Origin: Luteolibacter arcticus | GTDB lineage: Bacteria > Verrucomicrobiota > Verrucomicrobiia > Verrucomicrobiales > Akkermansiaceae | DNA: 64,000 nt | Assembly: GCF_025950235.1 (NCBI RefSeq) | Contig: NZ_JAPDDT010000002.1 | Location: forward strand, 372,001 to 436,000 | Reading direction: 5' to 3' | Shown here: positions 49,260-57,460 of the stretch, one piece after another | How the letters are laid out: every line of letters starts with the position of its first letter | Numbering within the stretch: position 1 is the first letter of the stretch | Notes under the pieces: model-generated | Database searches by the model: none | What the model was told of the DNA's origin: nothing | What the model saw: the letters and a program-made list of their open reading frames with translations, nothing else | Position numbers and translations under genes: made by a program

Positions 49260-50194
49260 GCGGCGGATGTTTTCTTCGAGCGCTTGAGGCCGTCGGCGAT
49301 CACGGCGAGAAGGATGACCAGGCCCTGGATCGCGCGCTCCCAATACGGCGGCTGGTGGAAGTGGGTCAGGGCGGGATTGACGTTGGCGAGCAGCAGCAGG
49401 CCTAACAGCACGCCCCACAGGTTACCGCGACCGCCGGTGATGGCGACCCCACCGACCACTGCGGCGGCGATGACTTTCAGCTCCAGGCCATCGCCGGCAT
49501 TCGGCTGGACCTGCGGCGATTGGACGAGGTTGAGCACGGACGCGGTGCCGGCCAGTGCACCCATCAACACGAAGACGCCGAAGGTGGTCCACTTGGGGTT
49601 GATGCCGGCGAGGCGGGCCGCTTCGGCATCGGTGCCGACGGCATAGACGTAGCGTCCGGCGGCGAGATTCTTCATCGCCCATGCCGCGGAGAGCAACAGC
49701 ACGACCGCGACGGCGATGACGATGCCTTGCCCGGAGGCTTGGTTGAGGCCGAACCACTGGAAACCGGCCGGCAGGTTCATCAGGCGGCCTTGTTGCCACA
49801 GGCGCAGCAGCTCATTCCAGGTCACCATCGTGGCCAGCGTCACCACGATGCTCGGCAGCCCGAGCCATGCGACGAGCAGTCCATTGAAAGCACCCATCGC
49901 GACGCCGGTGGCGACGGCGGCGAGCACTGCCACGCCGAGCGGCATGCCGGCCGCGGCGACGATGCCGGCGACCACGCCGCACATGCTGAACTGCGCGCCG
50001 ATCGAGATGTCGATCTGTCGCGTGATGATGACCAGAGTAATGCCGATTGCCGCGACCAGCGCGGGCATCTGTGAAGTCAGACGCGAGAGCAGCGGCTGCA
50101 GCTCGAAGAAATTCGGCGCGAAGATAGCGAGCGCCACCATCAGCAAAACCAGCGCACCGGCGACGGTGATCTCGCGGGAGTATTTGCCGCTCAT
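49256..50194 (-). CDS. rhaP: Sugar ABC transporter permease (RhaP-like)
   Basis: 312 aa from the ATG at 50194, coupled to the ATPase gene by a 4-bp overlap. It belongs to the same permease family as the next gene: ITRQIDISIGAQFSMCGVVAGI, GLPSIVVTLATMVTWNELLRL and VIAAAVVGGVAITGGRGN. Two different permease genes in tandem are usual for rhamnose and AI-2 importers. The open frame continuing upstream of 50194 lies inside the ATPase gene and is ignored. Confidence 0.82.
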   Translation of the reverse strand: MSGKYSREITVAGALVLLMVALAIFAPNFFELQPLLSRLTSQMPALVAAIGITLVIITRQIDISIGAQFSMCGVVAGIVAAAGMPLGVAVLAAVATGVAMGAFNGLLVAWLGLPSIVVTLATMVTWNELLRLWQQGRLMNLPAGFQWFGLNQASGQGIVIAVAVVLLLSAAWAMKNLAAGRYVYAVGTDAEAARLAGINPKWTTFGVFVLMGALAGTASVLNLVQSPQVQPNAGDGLELKVIAAAVVGGVAITGGRGNLWGVLLGLLLLANVNPALTHFHQPPYWERAIQGLVILLAVIADGLKRSKKTSAA

Positions 50195-51696
50195 GCGACC
50201 TCCTTTCCGCTTTTCTGGCCGAGCGCAGCGGCCATCACGTCGTGGGCATCGGTGCCGCCGGGAAGTACGGAAGTCACCGTACCTCCGCGCATCACCGCGA
50301 TGCGGTCGCTCATGCCGAGCACCTCGGGCAGGTCGCTTGAAATCATCAGCACCGCGAGGCCTTCCTTGGCGAGACCGCGGATGATTTTGTGGATCTCGCT
50401 CTTCGCGCCGACGTCCACGCCTTGGGTCGGTTCGTCGAGGATGAGAAGCTTCGGCTTCGTCGCCAGCCAACGCGAAACGCTGACCTTTTGCTGGTTGCCG
50501 CCGCTGAGGCTGCCGCCGGGCGCTTCGGGCCCGTAGGCCTTGATGCCGAGGTCGCGGATGAAATCCTTCGCCATTTCCGTCTCCGCCTTGAAACGCAGCC
50601 AGGTGCCGGGAAACAGCACCGGATGGACGGCCATGGTGATGTTCTGCGCGATCGGCATCTCAAGGATCACGCCGTGGCGGCGGCGGTCTTCCGGGACGTA
50701 GGCAACGCCGTTCGAGATCGCTTCACGGGGATTCGAAATGGACAGCTTCTTGCCGTTCAGCGCGATCTCGCCGGAATCGGCGGGCGTGATGCCGAAGAGC
50801 ACCCGCGCCAATTCCGTGCGGCCCGCGCCGACCAAGCCGGCCATGCCGACGATCTCGCCGGCCCGCACTTCGAGGTTCACACCCTGCACGCCACCCGCGG
50901 CGCAGGTGACGTTCTTAAGCGAAAGCACGACGTCGCCGGGTTGGCCCTCGGCCGGTGGATAAAGCGTGGCGACCTCTCGGCCGACCATCAGCTTGATCAT
51001 CGCGGCCTCGTCGAGGTCATCGACGCGGTTGGTGCCGACGCTTTCGCCATCGCGCAAGACGGTCACACGGTCGGCGAGAGCGAAGATTTCTTCCAAGCGG
51101 TGCGAGATGTAAACGACACCGACGCCATTCTTCCGTAGATCGCGCACCACGGCAAAGAGGAGGTGCTGTTCCTTCTGCGTGAGCGAGGCCGTCGGCTCGT
51201 CCATGATGACGATGCGTGCGCCAGAGCCGAGTGCGCAGGCGATCTCGACGAGCTGTTGCTCGGGCATCGAAAGCGAGCGGACTTCGGCATCCGGGGAGAT
51301 CTCCGCGCCGATGCGCTTCAGCAACTCGAGCGCCTTCGCGCGTCGTTCGGCATGGTTCACCTTGGCGAAGGCGGATGTCTTCTTGAGTCGCAAGCCGATG
51401 TTCTCCGAAACCGTTAGATCCGGGAAAAGCGCGGGCTGCTGATAGATGCAAGCGATACCAAGTTCGCGGGCATGGGATGGCGTCAGCGAGCGCAGCGTTT
51501 CATCTCCGACCGACAGCGTCCCTTCATCCGGAGCATGCGCACCCGTGATGACCTTGATCAGCGTGGACTTGCCCGCGCCATTCTCGCCAAGCAGCGCATG
51601 GACCTCGCCCGGCAGCAGCTCAAACGACACGCCCTTCAAGGCGCGCACGGCACCGAAGGATTTCCGGATGTCGGAGAGTTGGAGGAGGGGTTTCAA
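50191..51696 (-). CDS. rhaT: Sugar ABC transporter ATPase, duplicated domain (RhaT-like)
   Basis: 501 aa with two ABC modules. The first has GENGAGKST, a signature-region SMPEQQLVEIACAL and IVIMDEPTASLT. The second has a degenerate Walker A (GLVGAGRTEL), SLSGGNQQKVSVSRWL and LLILDEPTQGVD, as in the RbsA/XylG/RhaT class. The start codon is TTG: an in-frame TGA lies 9 nt upstream and there is no ATG or GTG between, so initiation must be at 51696 or further inside. A weak start may keep the transporter level low. The gene is preceded by the 51723 repeat. Confidence 0.88.
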   Translation of the reverse strand: MKPLLQLSDIRKSFGAVRALKGVSFELLPGEVHALLGENGAGKSTLIKVITGAHAPDEGTLSVGDETLRSLTPSHARELGIACIYQQPALFPDLTVSENIGLRLKKTSAFAKVNHAERRAKALELLKRIGAEISPDAEVRSLSMPEQQLVEIACALGSGARIVIMDEPTASLTQKEQHLLFAVVRDLRKNGVGVVYISHRLEEIFALADRVTVLRDGESVGTNRVDDLDEAAMIKLMVGREVATLYPPAEGQPGDVVLSLKNVTCAAGGVQGVNLEVRAGEIVGMAGLVGAGRTELARVLFGITPADSGEIALNGKKLSISNPREAISNGVAYVPEDRRRHGVILEMPIAQNITMAVHPVLFPGTWLRFKAETEMAKDFIRDLGIKAYGPEAPGGSLSGGNQQKVSVSRWLATKPKLLILDEPTQGVDVGAKSEIHKIIRGLAKEGLAVLMISSDLPEVLGMSDRIAVMRGGTVTSVLPGGTDAHDVMAAALGQKSGKEVA

Positions 51697-51722
51697 GGCG
51701 GCGGATCAAGGGCCAGTTTCTA

Positions 51723-51828
51723 ACAACGAAACGAGCGAAACGAACGAAAAATATGGAGCTTTCGATTTACGGATTCCCCAGATCATCTGCGTTTCAGATT
51801 TCGCGGAACTTCGTCCGTTTCGTTGTTC
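51723..51828. repeat. Imperfect palindrome inside the rhamnose operon
   Basis: The left arm 51723-51749 (ACAACGAAACGAGCGAAACG...) and the right arm 51799-51828 (...CGTCCGTTTCGTTGTTC) are imperfect reverse complements around about 50 bp. It fills the 139-bp space between the isomerase and ATPase genes, so it is transcribed and could form an mRNA hairpin that separates expression of enzyme and transporter. It uses the same kind of words as the elements at 23662, 25511 and 36037. Confidence 0.65.
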
Positions 51829-51835
51829 CCCAATG

Positions 51836-53035
51836 TCACGCGTAGCTGTGCTCCGTCGCGATGCCCAGCTCCTGGCGGCGCTTTGAGCGTTCGGCGGCGG
51901 CCTTTTCGGCGTAGCCGGTGGCGCGGTGGGCGATGAGCGGGTCGGCTTCGAGGCCCTTGGAGGCTCGCCACGCGGCGATGCCGTCGGTGACGTCGGTGTT
52001 GAAGGCCTTCTTCAAGCACAGCTCGGAATCGACAATGTTGCCCTTCTTCTGCGCGGCGAGAAGCGCCTCGTGATCGACGAGTGCGGCCTTGGCGTAGAGT
52101 TCCTGGGCGGTGCAGACGGTCTGGAGCATCGCCTCGATCTTCGGCTTCAGGTTGTGCGACTGGTCGATCATGTACTCGATCTCCGGGTAGAGGCCGCCGC
52201 GCTCCCAGGCGAAGAGGTGGATCTCGTGGAAGATGCGGAAGATCTGGTAGGGATCGATCGAGCCGAGCGTGAGGTCATCGTCGGCATAGCGGCGGTCATT
52301 GAAGTGGAAGCCGCCGAGCATGTCCTCATCCAGCAGCCACGCGACGATCTGCTCGATATTCTGCGAAAGGTAGTGGTGGCCGGTATCGACCAGCACCTTG
52401 GCCTGCGGGCCGGCCTTCTTCGCGGTGAGGAAGGACATTCCCCAGTCGGCGAGGTCGGTCTGATAGAAGGCGGGCTCGAAGGGCTTGTATTCCACCAGCA
52501 GGATCTGGTCCTTCGCGAGGTGGCCGTGGGCTTCCTTGAGCGCGGCCTCGAAGCGGTGCTTGCGGGCCCGGATGCTGTCCTGGCCGGGGTAGTTCGTGCC
52601 ATCGGCGAACCACAGCGAGACCGCCTTGCTGCCGGTGACCTGGCCGAGCTTGATGCAGTCGATGATGTGGGCCAGCGCCTGATCGCGAGCCATTTCAAAA
52701 GGGCTGCCGACCGAGCCGAGCTTGTAGATCTGGTCTTGGAAAAGGTTCGGATTGATCGAGCCGATGGAGATTCCGAGCGACGCGGCCTTCGACGCCACCA
52801 CGGCGGCATCGGTGCCCGGGGAAAAGTCCCACAGCACGTGGGTCGCCACCGTCGGGCAGCAGCCAGTCAGGCGATGGACGTGCGCGGCATCAGCGAGCTT
52901 ATCGTCGAGGTCGATTGCCGCGGCGGGCTGGTGGAATTTCCCGAAGCGGGTCCCGGTGTCGGAGTAGCCCCACGACGGGGTTTCGATGCGGAAGGAGTCG
53001 AGGACGCGGTGGATGGTTTCCGTGGGACTGGACAT
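51836..53035 (-). CDS. rhaI: L-rhamnose isomerase (Pseudomonas/Streptomyces type)
   Basis: 399 aa TIM-barrel isomerase converting L-rhamnose to L-rhamnulose. Metal-ligand motifs of the family are visible: VEYKPFEPAFYQTD (Glu), VDTGHHYLSQN (Asp, His) and GGFHFNDRRYADDDL (His, Asp). Length and the N-terminal phrase ETPSWGYSDTGTRFGKFHQPA match the RhaI group, distinct from E. coli RhaA. It is the first gene of the operon and is followed by the four transporter genes. Kinase and aldolase genes for the next steps are not in the window. Confidence 0.88.
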   Translation of the reverse strand: MSSPTETIHRVLDSFRIETPSWGYSDTGTRFGKFHQPAAAIDLDDKLADAAHVHRLTGCCPTVATHVLWDFSPGTDAAVVASKAASLGISIGSINPNLFQDQIYKLGSVGSPFEMARDQALAHIIDCIKLGQVTGSKAVSLWFADGTNYPGQDSIRARKHRFEAALKEAHGHLAKDQILLVEYKPFEPAFYQTDLADWGMSFLTAKKAGPQAKVLVDTGHHYLSQNIEQIVAWLLDEDMLGGFHFNDRRYADDDLTLGSIDPYQIFRIFHEIHLFAWERGGLYPEIEYMIDQSHNLKPKIEAMLQTVCTAQELYAKAALVDHEALLAAQKKGNIVDSELCLKKAFNTDVTDGIAAWRASKGLEADPLIAHRATGYAEKAAAERSKRRQELGIATEHSYA

Positions 53036-53081
53036 GGCAGCGGGCTTGGGTTCGGCAGCGCGAATGCACTAAAAGTATCGT

Positions 53082-53101
53082 TTCTTATGAATTCGCAAGA
53101 A
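53082..53101. promoter_or_regulatory. Operator-like palindrome upstream of rhaI
   Basis: TTCTTATGAATTCGCAAGAA has 16 of 20 positions symmetric (TTCTT / AAGAA arms around GAATTC). It begins 47 bp upstream of the rhaI start, between rhaI and the NlpC/P60 gene on the same strand, a normal place for a LacI- or GntR-type operator of the rhamnose operon. A TTGAAA on the minus strand overlapping its upstream side could be a -35 element. No regulator gene is adjacent. Confidence 0.45.
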
Positions 53102-53126
53102 TTTTCAAGTGGCATACCCGAACGGG

Positions 53127-53756
53127 TCATTCCGCGGTCGCCGGGAACCCGTAGCCGAGGAACTTCGCCTTCGACCCGGCCTTCGGCAGCTTGAAGTCGA
53201 AGACGCCATAGCCCTCGCGCTTCGTGCCGCGGTAGGTCCGCCCGTCACTGGAGCCGACCATGACCGGGGCACCGGTGATCTTTTCGTGGCCGAGGAAAAT
53301 CTGGACGTGGGACACGGGCACCTCGCGGCCGTCGGTTGGTTGGTAGGTGCCGGACCAGAAGAGCAGATCGCCCGGCTTGAGCCCCTTCAGGGAGGCGTCG
53401 CCGGTCGAGGTGATGGACGCAGGCACTTCCTTCAGGGTGCCGCCTTTTTTCACCCATACGAACTGCGCCGCGGAAGATCGAGGAGGCTGAACGCCAGCCT
53501 GTTGCAGCAGGAAATAGACGGCCCCGGAGCAATCCAGCCCGCCGCTCTCCGGCGCGGCACTGCCGAAGCGATAGCGCAGCCAGGTTTCACGGGCCGCAAG
53601 AGCCAGAGACGCATCCACGATCTTCTTTCGCGTGCCGGTGAGAGCGGCGTATTCCTTCAGTTCGGGACCCGTCAGGCGGCCCGGGCGCGTCGTAGGCGCA
53701 GGTTCCGCGGTCATGGCAGGCAGGGATGCCAGCATCAGGAAAAGCGAGACCTTCAT
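53127..53756 (-). CDS. NlpC/P60 cell-wall peptidase
   Basis: 209 aa with a signal peptide (MKVSLFLMLASLPAMTAEP). The NlpC/P60 papain-like domain has the catalytic Cys in GGLDCSGAVYFLLQQAG and the His in PVSHVQIFLGH; a third polar residue is expected about 20 residues later. It cleaves peptide bonds in peptidoglycan stem peptides in the periplasm. There is no SH3 or LysM domain to target it. It is divergent from the cytochrome c-dehydrogenase gene. Confidence 0.88.
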   Translation of the reverse strand: MKVSLFLMLASLPAMTAEPAPTTRPGRLTGPELKEYAALTGTRKKIVDASLALAARETWLRYRFGSAAPESGGLDCSGAVYFLLQQAGVQPPRSSAAQFVWVKKGGTLKEVPASITSTGDASLKGLKPGDLLFWSGTYQPTDGREVPVSHVQIFLGHEKITGAPVMVGSSDGRTYRGTKREGYGVFDFKLPKAGSKAKFLGYGFPATAE

Positions 53757-53865
53757 CCCTCACCCTAACACCGCTTCGGGGCCCGGGCGACCGGAGAGTT
53801 TTTCGGGTGGAAACACGGTGGGAATTTGAAATCCCCAACCGTTCTCGTATGCGTCTCCACGCCTC

Positions 53866-55278
53866 ATGAACCGCGCCAACCTCCTCACCATCGCCCTCGT
53901 CGCGCCGCTAGCGGCCCAAGATTACTCGAAAATGAAGACCGACAAGGTCTTCGAGCAGCTTTGCTCCGGCTGTCACGGCGCCGATCTGAGCGGCGGCCAG
54001 GGAGGATCGCTCGTCGATGGCGAATGGAAGCACGGCAGCAGCGATGACGAGCTGCTGAAGTCGATCAAGGAGGGCAACGCCCAGCTCGGCATGACCCCTT
54101 TCAAGACGGTGCTCGACGACCGCCAGATCCGCTCGCTGGTGATTTTCATCCGCGAGAAGGAGAAGCAGGCGAAGGAGAAGGGGATGGAGTTCCCGAAGCC
54201 GGAACCCGGCAAGATCACCAAGACCCAGCACGAGGACTACAAGATCGAGATGGTGGTCGAGAAGGGCCTGAAGAACCCGTGGGCGATCGCCTTCCTGCCG
54301 GACGGCCGCAAGCTGGTCACCGAGAAGCAAGGCCGCCTGCGGGTGATCGGGGCCGACGGCAAGCTGCTCGATGAACCGGTGCAGGGCATCCCGAAGATCA
54401 TCGACCACGGCCAAGGCGGCCTGATGGAAGTCGCCATCCACCCGGACTACGAAAAGAACGGCTGGATTTACCTCGGCTTCGCCGATGGCACCAAGGAGGG
54501 CGGCGAGACGAAGACCATCACCGCCTACGTCCGCGGCCGGATCAAGGACGGCCAGTGGGTCGATCAGGAGTGGATCTGGAAGGCGGATCCAAAGTTCTAC
54601 ACCGGGGCAGGCGTCCACTTCGGCACCCGCATCGTCTTCGACAAGGGCTACATCTACTTCCCCGTCGGCGAGCGCGGCGGCTGGCAGGAGGCGCAGGACG
54701 TCGAGAATGCCAAGGGCAAGATCTACCGCCTGCACGACGATGGCCGCGTGCCGAACGACAACCCGAAGTTCGATGGCAAGACTCCCGTCTCCGGCCTGTG
54801 GTCGTACGGCCACCGCAATCCACAGGGGCTGGACATCGATCCACGCGACGGCTCGATTTACAACACCGAGCACGGCCCACGGGGCGGCGACGAGCTGAAC
54901 TGGGTACAGCCGGGCCACAACTACGGCTGGCCGGTCATCACCTACGGGATGAATTACGACGGCACGCCGATCACCGGCATCACCGAGAAGGAGGGCATGG
55001 ACCAGCCGGTGATCTACTGGCAGCCGAGCATCGCCGCCTGCGGCCTGTCCTTTTATCGCGGCGACAAGTTCCCGAAGTGGAAGAACGACCTCTTCGCCGG
55101 TGCCCTCGCCCAGCAAGAAATCCGCCGCCTGCGCCTCGTGGATCACAAGGTCACCGAGCAGGAAGTCATCCTGAAGAACATCGGCCGCGTCCGCGACGTG
55201 ACCGATGCGCCAGACGGCTACATCTACGTGATTCTCAATGGACCGGACCGGATCATCCGGCTCGTCCCGGCGAAGTGA
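53866..55278 (+). CDS. PQQ-dependent sugar dehydrogenase with N-terminal cytochrome c
   Basis: 470 aa with a short signal peptide (NLLTIALVAPLAAQ). Residues about 25-100 are a class I cytochrome c with haem site CSGCH and the distal Met in LGMTPFK. Residues about 115-470 are a soluble-GDH-type six-bladed propeller (LKNPWAIAFLPDGRKLVTEK, IHPDYEKNGWIYLGF, SYGHRNPQGLDID, EHGPRGGDELNWVQPGHNYGWPV). The enzyme should oxidise a sugar and pass electrons to its own haem. The relative at 55773 has the same domains in the opposite order. Confidence 0.88.
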   Translation: MNRANLLTIALVAPLAAQDYSKMKTDKVFEQLCSGCHGADLSGGQGGSLVDGEWKHGSSDDELLKSIKEGNAQLGMTPFKTVLDDRQIRSLVIFIREKEKQAKEKGMEFPKPEPGKITKTQHEDYKIEMVVEKGLKNPWAIAFLPDGRKLVTEKQGRLRVIGADGKLLDEPVQGIPKIIDHGQGGLMEVAIHPDYEKNGWIYLGFADGTKEGGETKTITAYVRGRIKDGQWVDQEWIWKADPKFYTGAGVHFGTRIVFDKGYIYFPVGERGGWQEAQDVENAKGKIYRLHDDGRVPNDNPKFDGKTPVSGLWSYGHRNPQGLDIDPRDGSIYNTEHGPRGGDELNWVQPGHNYGWPVITYGMNYDGTPITGITEKEGMDQPVIYWQPSIAACGLSFYRGDKFPKWKNDLFAGALAQQEIRRLRLVDHKVTEQEVILKNIGRVRDVTDAPDGYIYVILNGPDRIIRLVPAK

Positions 55279-55282
55279 CGCC

Positions 55283-55804
55283 ATGACCATTCCGGTTCGC
55301 GACGAGGAGTATCCGATTCTGGCGTTTGCCATGCACTGGATGATTGAGAAGGGCATCGCATCCTTCTCTTGCCTCCATCGTCCCCAGCGTTGCTGGTTGG
55401 AGGAACGTCCGGCGATCGGAGAGGGGAAAGGTGACCTCATTCTCTGGTGGCATCGTAGCCGGGTCGCATTTCCGGATTTCGACGAAATGGCCAGGATCGA
55501 CCTGATCCAGCGAAGCAAGGAGAATGCACTCTTCACGCGAGGAGAAATGGCGCGGTTCAAGGAAGTCCCCACCACTATAGGGTTCCCCGCCGCTGAGGGG
55601 GCGGTGGCGGTTGAATCGGATTGGTGGTTCCACGCTTCCCGCGTTGGGATCGCGCCGTCGTCCCGGCAGGCGGTCCTCCATCTGGTTGCTGTCCCCTGCG
55701 CCAACCACTGGCTCAATTTCGGCTATCTGCTTCTGATCGGATGGCACGAGGATGGTATTCTGCGCGTGAATCATGAAAAACCGACTACAAGATTCGGGAA
55801 GTAG
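55283..55804 (+). CDS. Hypothetical soluble protein between two dehydrogenase genes
   Basis: 173 aa from the ATG at 55283, five bases after the previous stop. Tryptophan-rich (LILWWHRSR, DWWFHASR) with no signal or TM segment; C-terminal part LLLIGWHEDGILRVNHEK. I recognise no family. The 3' end overlaps the start of the next gene by 32 bp, so the three genes probably form one transcript. The frame uses ordinary high-GC codons. Confidence 0.6.
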   Translation: MTIPVRDEEYPILAFAMHWMIEKGIASFSCLHRPQRCWLEERPAIGEGKGDLILWWHRSRVAFPDFDEMARIDLIQRSKENALFTRGEMARFKEVPTTIGFPAAEGAVAVESDWWFHASRVGIAPSSRQAVLHLVAVPCANHWLNFGYLLLIGWHEDGILRVNHEKPTTRFGK

Positions 55805-57221
55805 GCGGTGCCTGCTTGGAATGATCATCGCCGCCGCGGTCATCCCGGCGTCTGCAGCGCCGCTTTCCATTTCCGCGCCACCGGATGCGGCGCTCACCAC
55901 GCCGCACCGGATCGAGGTGCTGGCAGAGGGGCTGAAGGTGCCGTGGGAACTGCGTTTCCTGCCGGGTGGCCGGCAGATCTTCACCGAGCGCATCGGTCGC
56001 GTGCGGATGATGGAGCAGGGGAAGCTGCTGGAGGAGCCGGCGCTGACCCTGCCCGCGGCGCAGGGGAACAAGATGGGGCTGTTAGGGTTGGCGGTTGCTC
56101 CGGATTTCAGGACGACCGGCCACTTGTTCCTCGCGTGGGACAAGGCGCTGGGTGACCGCCGCTTCGAGCTGCGGATGGAGCGTTACCGGCTCGATGGCAA
56201 AAAGCTGGTCGAGCCGAAGACGATCATCGAGGGCATCGCGGCCAACCAGAATCACACCGGCTGCCGCTTGGAATTCGGGCCCGATGGCATGCTTTACATG
56301 ACCACCGGCGACGCGGACCAAGCCGAGGGCTCGCAGAAGCTCGACCAGCTCCACGGCAAGATCTTGCGCTTCAATCCCGATGGTTCCGTGCCGCAGGACA
56401 ATCCCTTCGTCGGCAAGGAGGGCGCGCGTCCGGAGATCTGGTCCTACGGCCACCGGAATCCGCAGGGCCTCGCCTTCCAGCCCGGCACGGGCCAGCTCTA
56501 CGAGTCGGAACATGGTCCGCTGCACGGCGACGAGGTGAACTTGATCGAGAAGGGCGCGAACTACGGCTGGCCGGTCATTTCCCACCGCCGCGAAAGGGAA
56601 GGGATGCGCGCGCCGCTGCTCGAGGTCACGCCGGCGGTCGGGCCGGGGCGCTTGCTGTTCTATCAGGGCGCGGCCTTTCCGGAGCTCCGCGGCTCGCTGC
56701 TGCTGTGCTGTCTGCGTGGCTCGGCAGTGTTCCGAATTTCGCTCGGAGGCGACGGCTTGCCGACGCACATCGAGCGCCTGTGGCATCAGAAGTGGGGCCG
56801 CATCCGCTTCATCAACGAAGCGCCCGATGGCTCGCTGTGGCTCGGCACCTCGATGCAGGATCCACCGGAAGGCAAGCCGGGCGAAGGCGACGACAAGCTG
56901 ATCCGCATCATCGCCGATCCTGCGGGAACGGTGGACGCGATTGCCGGCAAAGCTGCCGACCAAGTCCTGCTCACTCCCGACACGGTCGATCCGGAGAAGA
57001 TCATCGCCTCCGCTTGCGCCGCGTGTCACGGCCCGGGCCTCGCCGGGGGTGAGAAGCGCGGCCTGCTTTCCGGCGAGTTCAAGCACCTCAAGGATCCCGT
57101 CGAGCTTGAGAAGGTGATCCGCGACGGTGTCCCCGCGGCCGGGATGCCGCCCGCGTCCGGCGTGCTCAGCGAAAAGCAGATCGGCCTTGTCGCGGATTAC
57201 CTGCGCGCGAAACGCCGTTGA
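55773..57221 (+). CDS. PQQ-dependent sugar dehydrogenase with C-terminal cytochrome c
   Basis: 482 aa with a twin-arginine-like or Sec signal (SRRCLLGMIIAAAVIPASAA). The propeller (about 40-390) has LKVPWELRFLPGGRQIFTER, NQNHTGCRLEFGPDGMLYMTTGDA, SYGHRNPQGLAFQ and SEHGPLHGDEVNLIEKGANYGWP. It is followed by a cytochrome c domain with CAACH and a likely Met ligand in AAGMPPASG. PQQ is inferred as cofactor from the family. This looks like a paralogue of the 53866 gene with permuted fusion order. Confidence 0.88.
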   Translation: MKNRLQDSGSRRCLLGMIIAAAVIPASAAPLSISAPPDAALTTPHRIEVLAEGLKVPWELRFLPGGRQIFTERIGRVRMMEQGKLLEEPALTLPAAQGNKMGLLGLAVAPDFRTTGHLFLAWDKALGDRRFELRMERYRLDGKKLVEPKTIIEGIAANQNHTGCRLEFGPDGMLYMTTGDADQAEGSQKLDQLHGKILRFNPDGSVPQDNPFVGKEGARPEIWSYGHRNPQGLAFQPGTGQLYESEHGPLHGDEVNLIEKGANYGWPVISHRREREGMRAPLLEVTPAVGPGRLLFYQGAAFPELRGSLLLCCLRGSAVFRISLGGDGLPTHIERLWHQKWGRIRFINEAPDGSLWLGTSMQDPPEGKPGEGDDKLIRIIADPAGTVDAIAGKAADQVLLTPDTVDPEKIIASACAACHGPGLAGGEKRGLLSGEFKHLKDPVELEKVIRDGVPAAGMPPASGVLSEKQIGLVADYLRAKRR

Positions 57222-57270
57222 TTCGACCCGGCTTTCATCGCGCTGTTCGGGAGTCAGCCCGTTGATCTGT

Positions 57271-57297
57271 TAGCCTTTCCCTATACGAAGGTATAAT
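57271..57297 (+). promoter_or_regulatory. Promoter/operator of the efflux operon
   Basis: TATACGAAGGTATA (57282-57295) is an inverted repeat TATAC-N4-GTATA. It overlaps a perfect -10 hexamer TATAAT (57292-57297); the matching -35 is weak (GTTAGC region). The preceding bases TAGCCTTTCCC match the second copy upstream of the AI-2E gene at 62996-63022 with four mismatches in 26. A TetR-type or similar repressor covering the -10 box would fit. Confidence 0.6.
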
Positions 57298-57460
57298 TGG
57301 AACATCCTTTGCACGGAGGCCCCGGTCGCTTGACTCTCGCACGATAAACCAGATGCTACGGACCTCTTGTGGCGATGGCTACAAGCCGGTTCTCCGCCAG
57401 TCTTCACTTCGGTCCATTGCTACCCCGGTAGCTCTTGCTGCCCCTCTCCCGGCATCTGCC

